Below are positions 23,516 through 35,432 of a DNA stretch of 64,000 nt, piece by piece. Position numbers and translations under genes: made by a program. The first letter of the stretch is position 1. Every line of letters starts with the position of its first letter. The notes under the pieces are model-generated. The model had not been told where the DNA came from, made no database searches, and saw only the letters and a program-made list of their open reading frames with translations. The DNA comes from Limnephilus marmoratus (Eukaryota > Arthropoda > Insecta > Trichoptera > Limnephilidae): assembly GCA_917880885.1 (NCBI GenBank), contig OU862920.1:39715019-39779018 (forward strand), in the 5' to 3' direction.

Positions 23516-23848
23516 GACCCTTACTTTAGCAAGGTAAGTTTACTGTAACAAAAATTGCTTTTATTATTTTCCCTACTTCCTGGAGATGTTTTTAATTATG
23601 GTATTCTTTTACCCATAGAGAAAAAGCCCCTTTATCACAGACACGGATAGAGTTTGAATAAAAATTGAACATTTTCCTCTACGGCTGACGTAATAATTCT
23701 CACTGAAACTTGACTTCAAAGCTATCACCTTAAATTATTATCACCAAAGATGGCCCCCTTTGGATTTTAGATTCACATTTTTTTAAATTAATATCGGAAT
23801 ACCTAAAAATTACTCTGACCAGGTATACATATTATGTATAATAATCTT

Positions 23849-24538
23849 AATATATAAAAATGAGTGTTACTTTCTTTGTCTCTTATGCGGTCCCTAAACC
23901 ATTAATCCGATTGCGATGAAACTTTAGTGATGTGTTGTGCGCACGCCCGCGAAGGTTTTTCTATATATAATGGTGAGTTATGAAAATTTACTTTAGGCAG
24001 CATGCGAGTTATTTGAAAATGTGTGCTTCTCAGATAGTTTAGCGGCAGAGAGTGAAGTCGGGAGGGGGAGGGAAATCCGGGAGGGGGGGGGTAACGAAGG
24101 TGAGGCAGGTGGTTCGCGGGAGGGGGACAAAGGAGGGTGGACGATGGGGGAAGATGGAAGGGGAACGCGAGGGGGGAGGGGAACGCTGGAGAGGGTTTTA
24201 AGAGAGGGAGGCGGGGAAGGTGGAAAGGGGATGCGGGAAGGAAAAGGGACGCGGGAGAGGAACGGAGATGGAAACGGGGTCGTAAGGAAAAGGACAAGCA
24301 GGGGAAGGGTGAACGAGGGGTGGGAGACGAGGAAGGGGCAAATGGAGGAATTTCAAATGAGAAATAATAGCGGTAGGGGAGAGCAGGAGATACATTTGAA
24401 AAATCCATACTTCTTTCACGCTTTAGCGGCAGGGAGGAAAGGAGGGTGGAGGAGAGAAATCTAGGAGTTAAGCAGAATTAAAATTCAAACACTTCCTTTC
24501 TTTGAGCGGCATTGCAACGCATTCCGGGTACCCGCTAG
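23849..24538 (-). mobile_element. CTAG-type element with long purine tract, copy 1
   Basis: On the minus strand it begins ctagcgggtacccggaatgc followed by gttgcaatgcc, and it ends at cattttta tatat (plus 23851). The head matches the copies at 30763 (ctagctggttcccggcatgc) and 40309 (ctagctggtacccggcatgc). About 24055-24450 is nearly pure purine on the plus strand, and the sister copies have the matching pyrimidine tract. The open frames seen in the tract are compositional artefacts. Confidence 0.75.
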
Positions 24539-25830
24539 AATAATATATAAACGTGATTAAATTAGAATTGTGTGCTAAATGGACTGAGTGATTGAGGGAA
24601 TTTTTCACAAATTAATATTTGTATTAATAAAAGTGGCGGTATCTTCCTATTCCTCATGGAAATGGCGAGATGGTTAGTTAGTTCTGAGTTCTGACTACAC
24701 GACATGACTGCCAGTCTGAGTGCCGCCAAGGATCGGCGAAAGGTTGTAATATATAGTTTTTTTTTTCATTTCGGCTCTGTTGTACCTGTTAGAAACTAAA
24801 TAGGTACCTAATAATTCGCCTTTTTGCCTTATGTTAAAAAGGCCGGGTAAACCAGATATACCAGGAATCAAATCAGATATGGTGTGCAGCCATTAGATAA
24901 GAGATAAGCTTCATAATGCATTAAATAAAAACCGGATATCCGTGATATAATATATACATTATGTACTTGTATTATCCAGTTATTATATCGATGGTATTGT
25001 ATGAGTTAAACTGTACATGGAAAAGGAATCATTGTATTAATTTTATAAACACACTTAATAAGGGGTTTTGCATGAAATTAAACTAATAAAATTTCAAATA
25101 AACTATGAAATACACGCAGCAGATTTTTAAAATTGTGTTGTGTCCAGAACTTCAAATAATTTAACTCTCCATTCGTTAATTATTCCTAAGTAGTTACATG
25201 AATATTTTTAGATGATGTTGGTTTAGGTTAGGTTAGTTTAGATTTTTTTGATATTTTTCTTCACTTTTCTTTAATGTTCGGCTTTGTCATGGAACTAGTT
25301 TTCACCCGCATTTTGCATTTAAGTGCAAAAAATGTTATTTTTTTCTGGTGCCAACGCAAAATATCCATTATTATTCAATGTTGTACCGACAAGGCAAGTG
25401 AAATTACAAACCAGTTAAACCCAAAGGTAGGCGAAAATCACAACAACGAACAAAATACGCGAACAATAATGTACTTCAAATACATACTCAGGTGGTAATA
25501 ATTTTTTTCTTGAATGCATTGACAAGTCAATTATATAAATAGTAACTTACTCTATTTACGGTAGAACTTAGAATAATTTATCGCACCGTTTTAACTACTA
25601 TCTATCATTATTAATTTGTTCTCTTTGTGGTTAAGAAAAACCCTAAATCTATTCTTCGATTAGGTCACCGTTAAAAGAGTAACTTCTTCTAATAAGCAAA
25701 TGTGTGACAAACCTGAGTATGACGCGACACTTTATTTTTAGCATGTCGTTCGTCTAATATTTATATTTACTTTAAAATTCAATTACTTTGTGTAAGTAGA
25801 TATACCACTCCTAAAAACAAACTCCCCGAC
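24539..25830. other. No gene recognised
   Basis: AT-rich unique sequence. One moderately sized open frame at 25274..25498 has no recognisable domain and is not supported as a gene. Confidence 0.4.
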
Positions 25831-25831
25831 C

Positions 25832-26755
25832 TTTGAGGTCAAGATGTATTGCTTTCGACTAGCAATACGAAGGTCACGGGTTCAAATTCCGGCGAGTGTA
25901 CATTTCATTTGATTGAACGGTGTTATTACACAATTTAATTATTTAAAACTAGCAGACCCGGCCACACGTTGCTGTGGCTAACGTGTGGCCAACGTCATTA
26001 CCCAACCTTTATAAAATCCACACCACCCGCTTACCAGCTGCCCGCTGCCTGAATTGAACATTTGAATTTCTCGACTTTTCTCTTCTATAAAAAGCATGTT
26101 TTTATACATGTAAACCTTCCTCTTGAATCACTCTATCTATTGGTGAAAACCGCACGAATATCCGTTGCGTAGTTTAAAAGATCTATGCGCACATACATTT
26201 TGAGCGACTTCATCAAATAAAATAATTCAAATCAAATACCTACTTACTCTAGGACATCTATTTTCCAATTTCTTCCGTAGAACGAATTTCAAAAGTGACT
26301 ATAGTACGGCCCGCCCAGCCGTTTTAAATCGCACAAAAATATGTTTTCTTTGAATTTCTCGGCTTTTCTCTAATATAATTTACATGTATTTTACATATAA
26401 ACATTCCTCTTGAATCACTCTATCTATTCGTGAAAACCGTATGAAAATCCGTTGCGTAGTTTAAAAGATTAACGCGCACATACATTTTGAGCGAATTCAT
26501 TTTATACTATGTAATATAATGAAATGATGATGATGATGATGATATAATATAAGAGACATTTGGGGAGTGGAATGTACTCTCAGAATCGCCCTAGTATAAG
26601 AATATAATTCAGAATTAAAACTTTGCTTAAAATGGCTTTAGCCGTGTTTGGTCACCAGATCTGAATAGCTAGATACTTCTCCACCTTCCTCTTTCTCTCT
26701 CATGTACAACGAGCAAGGTGTATGTATCTAAAGCTACTGTTAGCTGAGATAGTGT
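25832..26755 (+). repeat. SINE-A copy 1, split by a CTAG-type element
   Basis: The tRNA-like head 25832-25905 contains gacctttgaggtcaagatgt and the B box acgggttcaaattccgg. The SINE body resumes after the insert at about 26547 (gtggaatgtactctcagaat ... accagatctgaatagctag ... cttctccaccttcctctt). Head and body are joined directly in the copies at 28131 and 60167, which defines the insertion. Confidence 0.75.
25949..26515 (+). mobile_element. CTAG-type element with duplicated tail, copy 1
   Basis: Begins ctagcagacccggccacacg and ends in gagcgaattcattttatact. The roughly 90-bp tail unit (gaatcactctatctatt ... gttgcgtagtttaaaagat ... catacattttgagcga) occurs twice, at 26124-26213 and 26412-26500. 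An inverted full copy with the same duplicated tail lies at 45889..46424. A (GAT)n microsatellite follows at about 26524-26542. Confidence 0.8.
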
Positions 26756-26759
26756 GAAA

Positions 26760-28130
26760 AAGAAGGTACTTACTTGTTGGTAACTTTTTTTGGTGTTTTT
26801 TTTTATTATTTACCTCTACCCTAACTCTCAGATTTAATTAAATAAATTAATAATTAATTAATAGAGTTTTGAAAATTGAATTCTGATTTGACAATTATTG
26901 TTTTGCAAAATGTCATTCTCAAATTTTTGACAGTTTCACAAGAATTTTTGAGATGATTGAAACACTTTTCAGATGTATTGTCATGTGGTTGAAATAATCC
27001 AAAAACCTTCGCGGGGGTTTTAAGAAGGTATATTGGAAGTTTCAAACATTTCCTATGCTTAATATAGCAATACACAAGACACTGATCCCCAAACACATTT
27101 TGATTTTTATGTGTATAGATTTCCACCTAGTGGAAATTATACATTTTTATTAATATTATTTATTGTTGATTTGGAGGATATTGGCAAAATATCTGTATTC
27201 AAATTTCTTTTTTTTTTCTTCATATTTTCCTGTTTTGTAGTCTAAAAAAATATCTCCTTAAAGGGATTTTTCGAAATTAGAATCATTTTAAAAGTTATAA
27301 CCAGTTTAGTGTCGCGGCTTAGACGGAATCTAACTAGAATCCAAAAAGAACAAAACTTTAAACGCATTTTTCTCAAAACTCCTTTTATCGAGACGGTTGA
27401 CACGATATCTCAAGGTCTATGGAACCAATTTACTTGAAATTTAGTGTGAGGCTTCTCGGTACATTACTCTATCTCTATGGCGTGGACCAAAACTACTTTT
27501 CCGAATTTTTAAAAAATTCGGAAAAGTAAAAAAAAAACTGGTAAAAAGTGTCTTTTTATTTCAGACAGCCGCCATATTAAAAAAAATTACATTTCCGAGA
27601 TACGGGCCATAGCAGCATTTGTATGAAGTAAGAATTAATTTGTTTCTTTTTTCTTCTGATTACTGGGAGGGGGAGGGTTGCAATCTTGTCAACCAGGGCG
27701 CTCCATTTTTTTGAGACCCCCCACTTCAACACCCTGTAACTTTTTTACTATGAAATTTTTCGTTTATTTTTTTTTGTATATTCTTTAATGTTTAATAAAT
27801 TTTTGGTAAAATAATGGCTACTGAAAATATTATTTGTTTTTTTTTTATTACACTTGCAAAAATACCTACAATTCATGCTTCTAGACTAGAATACCCCCTA
27901 AAATCATTGCGCATTTAATTTTTATTTTCATTGTAATTTTTCAAAAAACGATTTATTACATTTTATGTAAAAGACCTCTGGACGATTATATAAAATAAAA
28001 TAGGCACTATGTAGGTACTGATACAAATAATGTTAATATATGTATATTTTTTGGGCGTTCGTATTTATTTTATTTCTTCTAATATTTGCCTCCCTCAGCC
28101 CTCCCGTTTTCACCTACCTATGCAGTATAA
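26760..28130. other. Mostly unclassified; perfect 16-bp hairpin
   Basis: The pair acttttccgaattttt / aaaaattcggaaaagt at about 27495-27527 forms a perfect hairpin with a one-base spacer. The surrounding 27300-27740 has the look of old repeat sequence, but no partner occurs in the window. Confidence 0.4.
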
Positions 28131-28563
28131 TTGACGGCCTCGAAGTCGAAGGGTAAGGCTCTCGATTATCAAGCCAAATGTTGCGAGTTCAAATTCTGAA
28201 GTGCTTAAATATACCTATATTTTTTATTAATTTGTTTTATTTCACAAAGAAATTAGAATTAAAAATAATAAACAGTATATTTCCGGCACGTTCCAGAATG
28301 GAAGATACTTTCAGTATTGCCCTGGTGTAAGACAACCATTCAGAATCAGAACATTACTCGAAATGGATTTAGCCGTATTTGGTGACCAGATCTGAATAGC
28401 CAGGTACTTCCCAGCCTTACTCTTCCTCATCCTCTTCCCCTCCCCGTCACCATCAGCCTCACAACATTCCCCAATACCATATACCATACCATATACGGGA
28501 TACCATAGTCTTACTGACTCCAGACGGTACCGGTGGGACTCTTGTGCGGTAATCACATTAAAT
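28131..28563 (+). repeat. SINE-A copy 2, complete
   Basis: The head starts ttgacggcctcgaagtcgaa and includes the B box gcgagttcaaattctga. The body runs through cggcacgttccagaatggaa, gtgaccagatctgaatagcc, cagcctcacaacattcccca and tccagacgg to ctcttgtgcggtaatcac. It abuts repeat B copy 3 almost immediately. Confidence 0.85.
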
Positions 28564-28569
28564 AAACAA

Positions 28570-28796
28570 GTGTGCAGTTCAAACGCGGTAGAAGTGAAAT
28601 CTTCAGAAAACTAAAATAGACAAGAGTGGGGAGGCTACGAAACACCGCACAAAGAGAAGACCACTGGGCTACGAAAAAGAGGAGACCGATTATACTGCCT
28701 CATTCTCTCGCAGGCTAAATCATATAGTTGTATGTGCTTGTCTCTTTTTAGTGTGGCTATTTTTCAATCACAACGGCGCAAAAGAAGTTTTCACTT
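28570..28796 (+). repeat. Repeat B, copy 3
   Basis: Complete copy from gtgtgcagttcaaacgcggt to gaagttttcactta. It keeps gtggggaggctacgaaacac, a duplicated agaagacc / aggagacc block and tgtctctttttagtgtggct. Only a few bases separate it from SINE-A copy 2. Confidence 0.88.
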
Positions 28797-28849
28797 AAAA
28801 ATATATATATTTTATCGTAATTTTATGAACTTGACTGTATAATACTTAT

Positions 28850-29198
28850 GTTCAAATTGTAAATGGTGGAATAGACAGTCCTGATCTAAGCTTATTGAAT
28901 TTCATATTCCCACGAGAACCATTCGTTCCAAAATCCTGTTTAAATACAACAATAACAGGTCTGATTACACGAAACACTTGTTTATACCAAGATTACATGA
29001 AGTTACTAATAGATATGCAGATGTGGCAGATCTATTTAACTGCACGGAAGGTAGGTACAAGAGGGCTATTATATCAATATTTTTAATCAATACTAATTTT
29101 AGTTGTATTATAAATTGTAATTATATCTCTGGTGTGACTTTTTAATTTAATAAGTGTTTATGGTATATTTACACCGTTTGTATTAAATAAATAAATAT
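28850..29198 (+). pseudogene. LINE ORF2 C-terminal fragment with A-rich tail
   Basis: One frame gives VNGGIDSPDLLSLLNFIFPRE. After a frame shift comes NNNRSDYTKHLFIPRLHEVTNRYADVADLFNCTEGRYKRAII, the typical final segment of Jockey/R1-type LINE ORF2 (IDSPDLLSLINF ... PLPRL ... DIF). An AT-rich 3' UTR ends in ttaaataaataaata at 29180-29196. It is heavily 5'-truncated. Confidence 0.78.
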
Positions 29199-29224
29199 CC
29201 TATACACGGATTATTTGCATACAT

Positions 29225-29595
29225 GCCATATCATAGTATGTTGTTTCGGCACCGCGCGCTGCACAGCCAGCGGTACCCGAGTGCATTTGATTTGTACTTT
29301 GTACCCCGGAGGAGGTAATGCATATGCCGCCAGCAAAACTAATTACACAACTGTCGCCCAAACCGCTCGCACTTCATTTCAGTGGACTGCGGACTATGGA
29401 GGCCTCCCCTGTATTTTTCAACGTGTAATGTTTTTTTATGGACTCTATTGCAACAGTGCGTCGTGCAATGATGCATGTAATTTATATGAACAGTTTTTTG
29501 ATGCAGGTCGAAGGTTGCGGACTGGATGCAAAATTAGTGACAAAAGTATTGGGTCAGTTCAATTTTCACTGGAGTCAGTAAGGATTGTTGAATAA
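29225..29595. promoter_or_regulatory. Unique higher-complexity island 1 (function unknown)
   Basis: This block is GC-richer and less repetitive than its surroundings, and it shares nothing with the local repeat families. It contains homeodomain-like aactaattacac, a palindromic gcatatgc and tttttatgg motifs. A 126-codon open frame at 29215-29595 (Cys-rich at both ends, no recognised domain) spans it and could be an unrecognised exon. A regulatory block is the alternative. Neither is proven. Confidence 0.25.
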
Positions 29596-29599
29596 GGAA

Positions 29600-30660
29600 C
29601 TCCAGTGAAAAATATTCTGGCTAAAAAAAAAATATTTTGGCTAAATTTATTCGTTTATTTACATACTGTTTATAGAGATTTATTATTGTGTTTATTTAAA
29701 CATTATTTAGGCTTAAATAATGTTTCAAAAATAAAGGTATCTCTTATTAGTTTATCTTACTGCACAAAAAAAATAGTAATGCTATTTCTAGGGAGAATAC
29801 TTTGAACAACGGAATTCAAAATGGCGGCAGTAGATCAGCTGATTGCCCGATCCTATACTAATTTTTCAGGAGTGATGACGTCACACGATTCACCATACAT
29901 ACGGCGGTTTTCGGGGGTCTTGAAAAATTAAAACTTTAACAATTATTTTAACTATTAAAACTAACTCTAAAAATAAAAATGCAGTTATTTAAGTTAGAAG
30001 GTCATTATTCATTAAAAAAATAAAAAAAATGGACTAGAGTTCCCTATTAATCTATCATTTATCTTCTGTATGTAAAACATCTTTCTTGACGGAGTGGTAA
30101 TGGCATCTTTTACTTTAAGCCTTTAGGTCACTGGTTCAAAATTCGACGAAGTGGAAATAAATTACTTCCCGATCTTTCTCTCCCCCTTTTCTCCCTCCTT
30201 CATTTTCTTCCCTTTCCATTTCTGCCGTTAATTAAAAGCTTAATAAATGTTGATCTAAAAAAGGGTAGGTACAGAAGACGCTAAACTTTAAGGCCGGCAT
30301 GAATATGGCACGATCTATTCTCGCGCAGTTACTGACAATGAATGAAAGCGAAATAGAAATGTGCCATTTTTCTGTCTTTAAACTCGCCTATTTCCGATAA
30401 ACGTCAGGCGGCCGGTCTGAAAGTTGTGCGTGTACTATACCTGTAGTCTTTACGTTGCGTGGACAAAATTTGCAACATTGAGTTAGTTATAATAGGATAT
30501 ACATAATAAGAATTCTACAAACTGTTGGTCATAGCAGTACGTCATCGTGATAATAATACAGAAGAAAAATGATGTCTTCGAGACTTTGAGTAACTAGTAT
30601 GAATGCTTCATTTATTTGAAGGATGCCTAATTGTCTACAGCAGGTACATGGTGACGGAAG
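29600..30660. other. No gene recognised
   Basis: AT-rich. A possible degraded tRNA-like B box (actggttcaaaattcgac) lies at about 30132-30149. At about 30290-30345 a stretch with gatctattctcgcgcagtta is shared with 48855-48915 as another small dispersed repeat. Confidence 0.4.
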
Positions 30661-30762
30661 ACATTGATCGTCCAGTTGATTATTCAGACATCTCTGAATA
30701 CAAAGTTTTGAGATAATGACGAAAGCAATATTCGAACGCTCTCCATAATTAAATATTATTTC

Positions 30763-31288
30763 CTAGCTGGTTCCCGGCATGCGTTGCTATGCCATTTAAT
30801 AAAGAAATTATTTCTCCCTGCGTGTCCTTTCCCATTCGTCCCGTTCCCCTTCCGCCTCACCTTCCTCTCCCGCGTCCCCTTCCCCACTCCACCTCCGCCT
30901 CCTCCACCTTCCCTATCCCCACTCCACTCCCCCCTTCCCCCGTCCCGCGAATCCCGCTCCCGAGTTCCCCTCCCCCTTCCAGGTTCCCCTCCCTCCTCCT
31001 GCGAACCTCCTACCAAAGTATCCATCCCCCCTCCAGCATTCCATACATTCAGTCCCGGTATATTCAGTTTTCAAACAGCTTGCGTGCCACCTATTGCAAT
31101 TTTTTTATACAAATTTCGTAATGCCAGAGCTTACCAGTAGTTTTATACAAACCTTGTCCAGACAATAACGAACACCAAAAAAAAAGAATTATCCAATTTG
31201 ATGCAGTCGTTCGGAAGTTGTGCGCGTACATACATTTCGACGATTCATTTTTATTTATATAATAGATATAGATAGATAGATAGATAGA
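30763..31288 (+). mobile_element. CTAG-type element with pyrimidine tract, copy 2
   Basis: Starts ctagctggttcccggcatgc and gttgctatgcca. A pyrimidine tract follows (about 30813-31030), then agcttgcgtgccacctattg, aatgccagagctta, gaattatccaatttgatgca and tgtgcgcgtacatacatttc, and it ends in a GATA microsatellite. The order is the same as in the copy at 40309..40748. Open frames within are artefacts of the low-complexity tract. Confidence 0.82.
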
Positions 31289-31434
31289 AGATAGACATGT
31301 GTATATGTGTTTTACGTTATTAAATACCCACGCTTTAAAATAGCACCGGGAGGCAAAACGGCCCGGTATATTAAGATGTTATTTTGAAATATCCTACTAG
31401 TGACTCAGAAAATATCAACCCTCTGCTTAATTCT

Positions 31435-31605
31435 CTACAAATTTTTCTGCATTATAATTGATTTGAGATGGATTTTGGTGGTGTTTTTGAGTAATCTGAG
31501 TATTGTACCAGAGAGAGGGTACACTTTTACAAACTACATACTTAACTCAAATTACCATTTTTTGGATATGTCTGACTAATCTATTGGACGATCGATGTAT
31601 TATGA
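31435..31605 (+). repeat. Repeat G, copy 1
   Basis: Blocks tgcattataattgatttgag, gagtaatctgagtattgtac, acttttacaaactaca and ggatatgtctgactaatcta lie in the same order as at 33435..33605. A short inverted piece (gtccagttgattattcagac) occurs at 30670-30695. Confidence 0.7.
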
Positions 31606-31782
31606 AGGATGAATATTGCAACAGTGATCCGACCGCCGCGGCCGGAAAATGCGAACGTAGGAGTAGGTAAAGAAAATAGAAAAAAAATCATGTTTTCCCG
31701 TTGAGAACTTATCTACTCATATTGAAAACCTTATCCTCAATACCATGTCCTCAACCCATACCCTCAATAAATACAAGATAAT

Positions 31783-32030
31783 AATAATAATATCTTTATT
31801 CAATGAAATTGGTTACATTATAACTGAAAAAATTACACATTCAATGTAGTTTAGAAATAGATTACATCAATCAGTACAAAAAAAAAATTAACAAATAAAA
31901 GGGATTGTAAGAACGGTTACACAGAAGTAGCATAATTATACAATATTTTTAGTTGTGCATAGCCTGCCTCACTAGGTGAACCTGTATTGAGGCAGAATTT
32001 TTTGTAAATTGTTTCTCGCCATTTTATCTA
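31783..32030 (-). mobile_element. LINE 3'-end fragment (UTR)
   Basis: On the minus strand this ends in a repeated TTATTATTATTATC-type tail (plus 31783-31800). The block gcctcactaggtgaacctgt ... tgaggcag matches cctcactaggagatcctgtg ... tgaggggg of the LINE at 11261..11840. No coding part remains. Confidence 0.65.
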
Positions 32031-32242
32031 TGTTTTTTTATAAATGTGTAATGTAGGTATATAGGTTAGTAGTTTATACAGCAAAAACTTTATTTTAGTT
32101 TACATTATTGTTTGCATATAAACAACACAGAATCTGCAAGGTTATTACTTTACTACAATAACAACTGTCAATGACTGGGCGTTTGGGTGAGGGCACCAGT
32201 ATAGGCTCGATCATTAGAATATATCCATATATAAATAGATCC

Positions 32243-32692
32243 TTGGGTATGGGTATTGCCGCCTCGGGAACCATTTATTAGGTAAACAACACCCTTGCCA
32301 AAGACCACCCCAAGTGATTCGTTACGTTTGGTGACTTAGCAGGGGTGCACGGGTTCATGGGGTGAAGTTTGTCTAGGTCTTGGTGGCGCACGCTTTTACC
32401 CACTTACTGCTTGGCAGGCCGGATCGGCAGAGACTGGTTGACCTTTTGAACTTTTAAAGAGAGACCTTTTGACCTCTTCAGTCGGATATCTTGATCCACC
32501 GCCTTGCAACGCATTGGGAGAGATGGATTTATACGTTCGTTACTCCTAAACACATTGACTCCTTTACCCCTCATACCTTTTTTCTTCTCAGAACTTCCTT
32601 TCCTTCATTTCTCTAAAAAGATCCTCCACACAGCATCCCCAAAGATATCAGAGGCCCTGAGGTATTTTTTTCTCAGGGTCTCTTGGGTGGAG
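32243..32692 (-). repeat. Repeat C, copy 3
   Basis: Complete in reverse: ttgggtatgggtattgccgc, tttggtgacttagcaggggt, cgggttcatggggtgaagtt, agcatccccaaagatatcag and the terminal hairpin part ctgaggtatttttttctcag are all present in the expected order. Confidence 0.87.
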
Positions 32693-32699
32693 ATAATGA

Positions 32700-33430
32700 T
32701 TAAAATAAAACAGATAAAATTAAAGAAAAAAATAAATATTTGAAAATATTATATATTTATTTTGGCAATAATAAAATCAAGGTATCTATTTAAAATCAAT
32801 AAATTAGTTCACATTTCTTCACTCATTTAAATCACTCAATTTCTTTTTTGCACTCCAGAAATACTTTTTCGTTTTTCTCCTGTTAGCTCTACATATGGAT
32901 GGATAGCATAATTCAATACTGTACGGAGATACCTACAAATGAGGTGTTTCAAATTTATACTGCGATTTTTTCTTTATGGTTAAGATGATAGTATTATGAT
33001 TTAAACTTTATTATTACGTATTATTTGAGGTAGCAAAAACTCACCGACGCGACGTGACGGAGGGCTCTGTCATTCCGATATTTGCACTACTTTCAATACC
33101 TGGAGTTTATAGGTAAATGCAAATGTTCAATTTAACTGCTTTCAAAGCACAAAAGAAATGTCATGGCGTAAATGTCATGTTTTGTTTATAAACATCATAG
33201 TGATTCGCGCTCCGGATTATGGACTAATGACTAAGCGTAGCAGGACTGCGAATAAAAAAATTGGCAGTGTAAAAAATCGATTACTAATTAAACTTTTTTT
33301 TAGAAAATTAAAATCGCTTAATAAAATCGATTTTCGTTGGAGAAAAATCGATTTTAAATCTATTCTTTTCATAATCGATTATTTTTTCACATCCCTAGCT
33401 GTAACCCAGAAAACATAATTTTTTTATACA
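32700..33430. other. No gene recognised
   Basis: AT-rich unique sequence. The short segment tcaccgacgcgacgtgacgg (33043-33062) stands out only by its CG content. Confidence 0.4.
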
Positions 33431-33434
33431 TTTA

Positions 33435-33605
33435 ACTTCAAGTTCTTTTGCATTATAAATGATTTGGAGGTGTTTATGAGTAATCTGAGTATTGTACCTT
33501 ATACAATACATACAACTACATACAATACACTTTTACATATAACTACGTACTCACCTCAATTTTCGATTTTTTTGGAGATGTCTGACTAATCAACTGGACG
33601 ATATC
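33435..33605 (+). repeat. Repeat G, copy 2
   Basis: Collinear with 31435..31605: tgcattataaatgatttgga, gagtaatctgagtattgtac, tacacttttacata and ggagatgtctgactaatcaa. Confidence 0.72.
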
Positions 33606-33770
33606 TAGGAAATATCTAGGAAAACAAAGTCGTGTTGTGAGACTCGCTTGACGAAATCAAATCAATTGCGAAAGGGAAAAATATATTGAAGTATGAATTT
33701 TATTATTTATCTACACGTCCTTGTAAGTACCAAATCTGGGATGACGTCGGGTAGTAAAGCGAGCTACTTA

Positions 33771-34706
33771 TACAAGGTGGCGTAAAATTAATCATCCAAT
33801 TTTGTTTTTGAATAACTTTTTTACTAAATAAAAAAAAGATTTTTAGTAATAGGAATCTTTATTTTGACTTTTACAATTTTTTCTGTTAAGTGGAAAAGAT
33901 GATATCCGTCAAGTGGCTGCCGCCAGTGTTGATTCACATTTGTGCCCGTTTTATCGCATTTTCCATAACTTTCCGCAAGATTTCCGGTGATAACTGTTCG
34001 CATTCCTGTCGAATATTCTCCTTAAGGGCAGCGATTATCTGAGGCTTGTTGGCATAAACCCTCGACTTCAAGTAGCTCCAAAGAAAGAAGTGTGGGATGG
34101 TTAAATCGGGCGATCTTGCTGGCCATGCCAAATCGCCAAAACGTAAGTTTACGCGACCAGGAAATACTTCATTCACAATATCCATTGTGGCGCGTGCTAT
34201 GTGTGCGGTTTCACCGTCTTGTTGAAACCACATGTTCACCAAGCCCCGCTCATCTAATTCCGGCAGTAAGAAGCCGCTTATTATGGCCCTGTAGCGTTCG
34301 CCAGCAACAGTGACCGTAATGCCAATAACGTCTTCAAAAAATCACTCTTCCCGCGTGAACGCCGCACCACACAGTGGCTTTGAATGGATGTAATGGCTCT
34401 TCGTGCATCACACGTGGATTTTCAGTGCCCCAGAAACGAAGATTTTGCTTATTGATTTGCCATTTCCGCTTAAGTGGAAATGCGCCTAGTCGCTCATGAT
34501 GACTTTCGACACAAAATCGCTAAAAGCATTAAAGCTAAAATCGACACAATTATTCCGCGCTCTTGTGGAGTATAGCGCTCCATTGCTTGTTTGTTTGTAT
34601 TCTGCAGCTGTCTAGTTCACAAATGTCAAATATGATTGACATACGACGCCATTTGCAAAAATTATAACATCTTCCGATAGGGTGATTAATTTTGCGCCAC
34701 CTTGTA
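33771..34706 (-). mobile_element. mariner-family transposon, both ends present, disabled
   Basis: TA duplications flank 33773..34704 (932 bp). The terminal inverted repeats start CAAGGTGGCG, then t/c, then AAAATTAATCA. The minus strand encodes a degraded transposase. FVSKVIMSD is followed directly by a stop and AHFHLSG, so the first catalytic block is broken. After further frame disruptions, MWFQQDGETAHIARATMDIV ... FGDLAWPARSPDLTIPHFFLWSYLKSRVYANKP runs open to 33934. The second and third catalytic Asp are 37 residues apart, more than in classical mariner. It could be mobilised only by an outside transposase. Confidence 0.9.
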
Positions 34707-35432
34707 CATTTAGCGAGAAGACAATTAAGTTGTAAGACTTGCAAAACGATTAACACCGCAAAACCCGATACCAGAGCGATATCCACAAAACTTAAACAAT
34801 CATTCCACCGCGGAATTTCCATAAAATCGTAAATACTATTTACAGCGATCGGTTCTTATGATCTCCATCACCGGTCCGCCGAAACAACAAGATGAGGCGC
34901 ATCCTACTCGTTAGTAGGAGCACTTCTCCGTTTGGTTTATACAGAGGAGTGTTTAGTATTTAGGGTGCACCATTGCGACTTGTGCGGTGAGATTTACGAG
35001 CGTGCTTCCAAAACAACTGACCGGCGCGGGATATTGTACCCCGCTCACGGGGCTCGTGGGACGGGAATCTTTTGCGTGACGGATTACACTTCTTTGAGAA
35101 TGGATATGAGATAAGTCGAAAAAATGGTGTGATTGTGAAAGTAGATTCAAGCGATATTATGGGGAGGTACCTACAGGTCAAAATTCAAGAGTGATATAAT
35201 GATGTGTAAGTTCACAACAACAACTTTTGATTGAATTAAAGTAAATTAAACAAACAAAAAATCTACAACATGACAGAAAACAACTGCTCTCGGTATAGTT
35301 TTTTCAATAATTGCTAAGCAATAAATTGCTCTTTGCATAGGTACAGGTACATATGTACGTACATGGATTGTTGCTATAGTGCAATATGGATAAATTGAAT
35401 TGCATAGCTCGTGTAGCTGGGATGAAAACTAT
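34707..35432. other. No gene recognised
   Basis: Contains a moderately GC-rich patch at 34860-35090 with no domain in any frame. The remainder is AT-rich. Confidence 0.4.

Noticed and set aside
24021..24464. Open frames of up to 168 codons on both strands
   Set aside because: They lie in a nearly pure purine/pyrimidine tract where stop codons are scarce by composition; the products are low-complexity and the sister tracts at 30.8 and 40.4 kb give unrelated frames.
30756..31140. Pro/Ser-rich open frames
   Set aside because: Same artefact of the pyrimidine tract inside a CTAG-type element.
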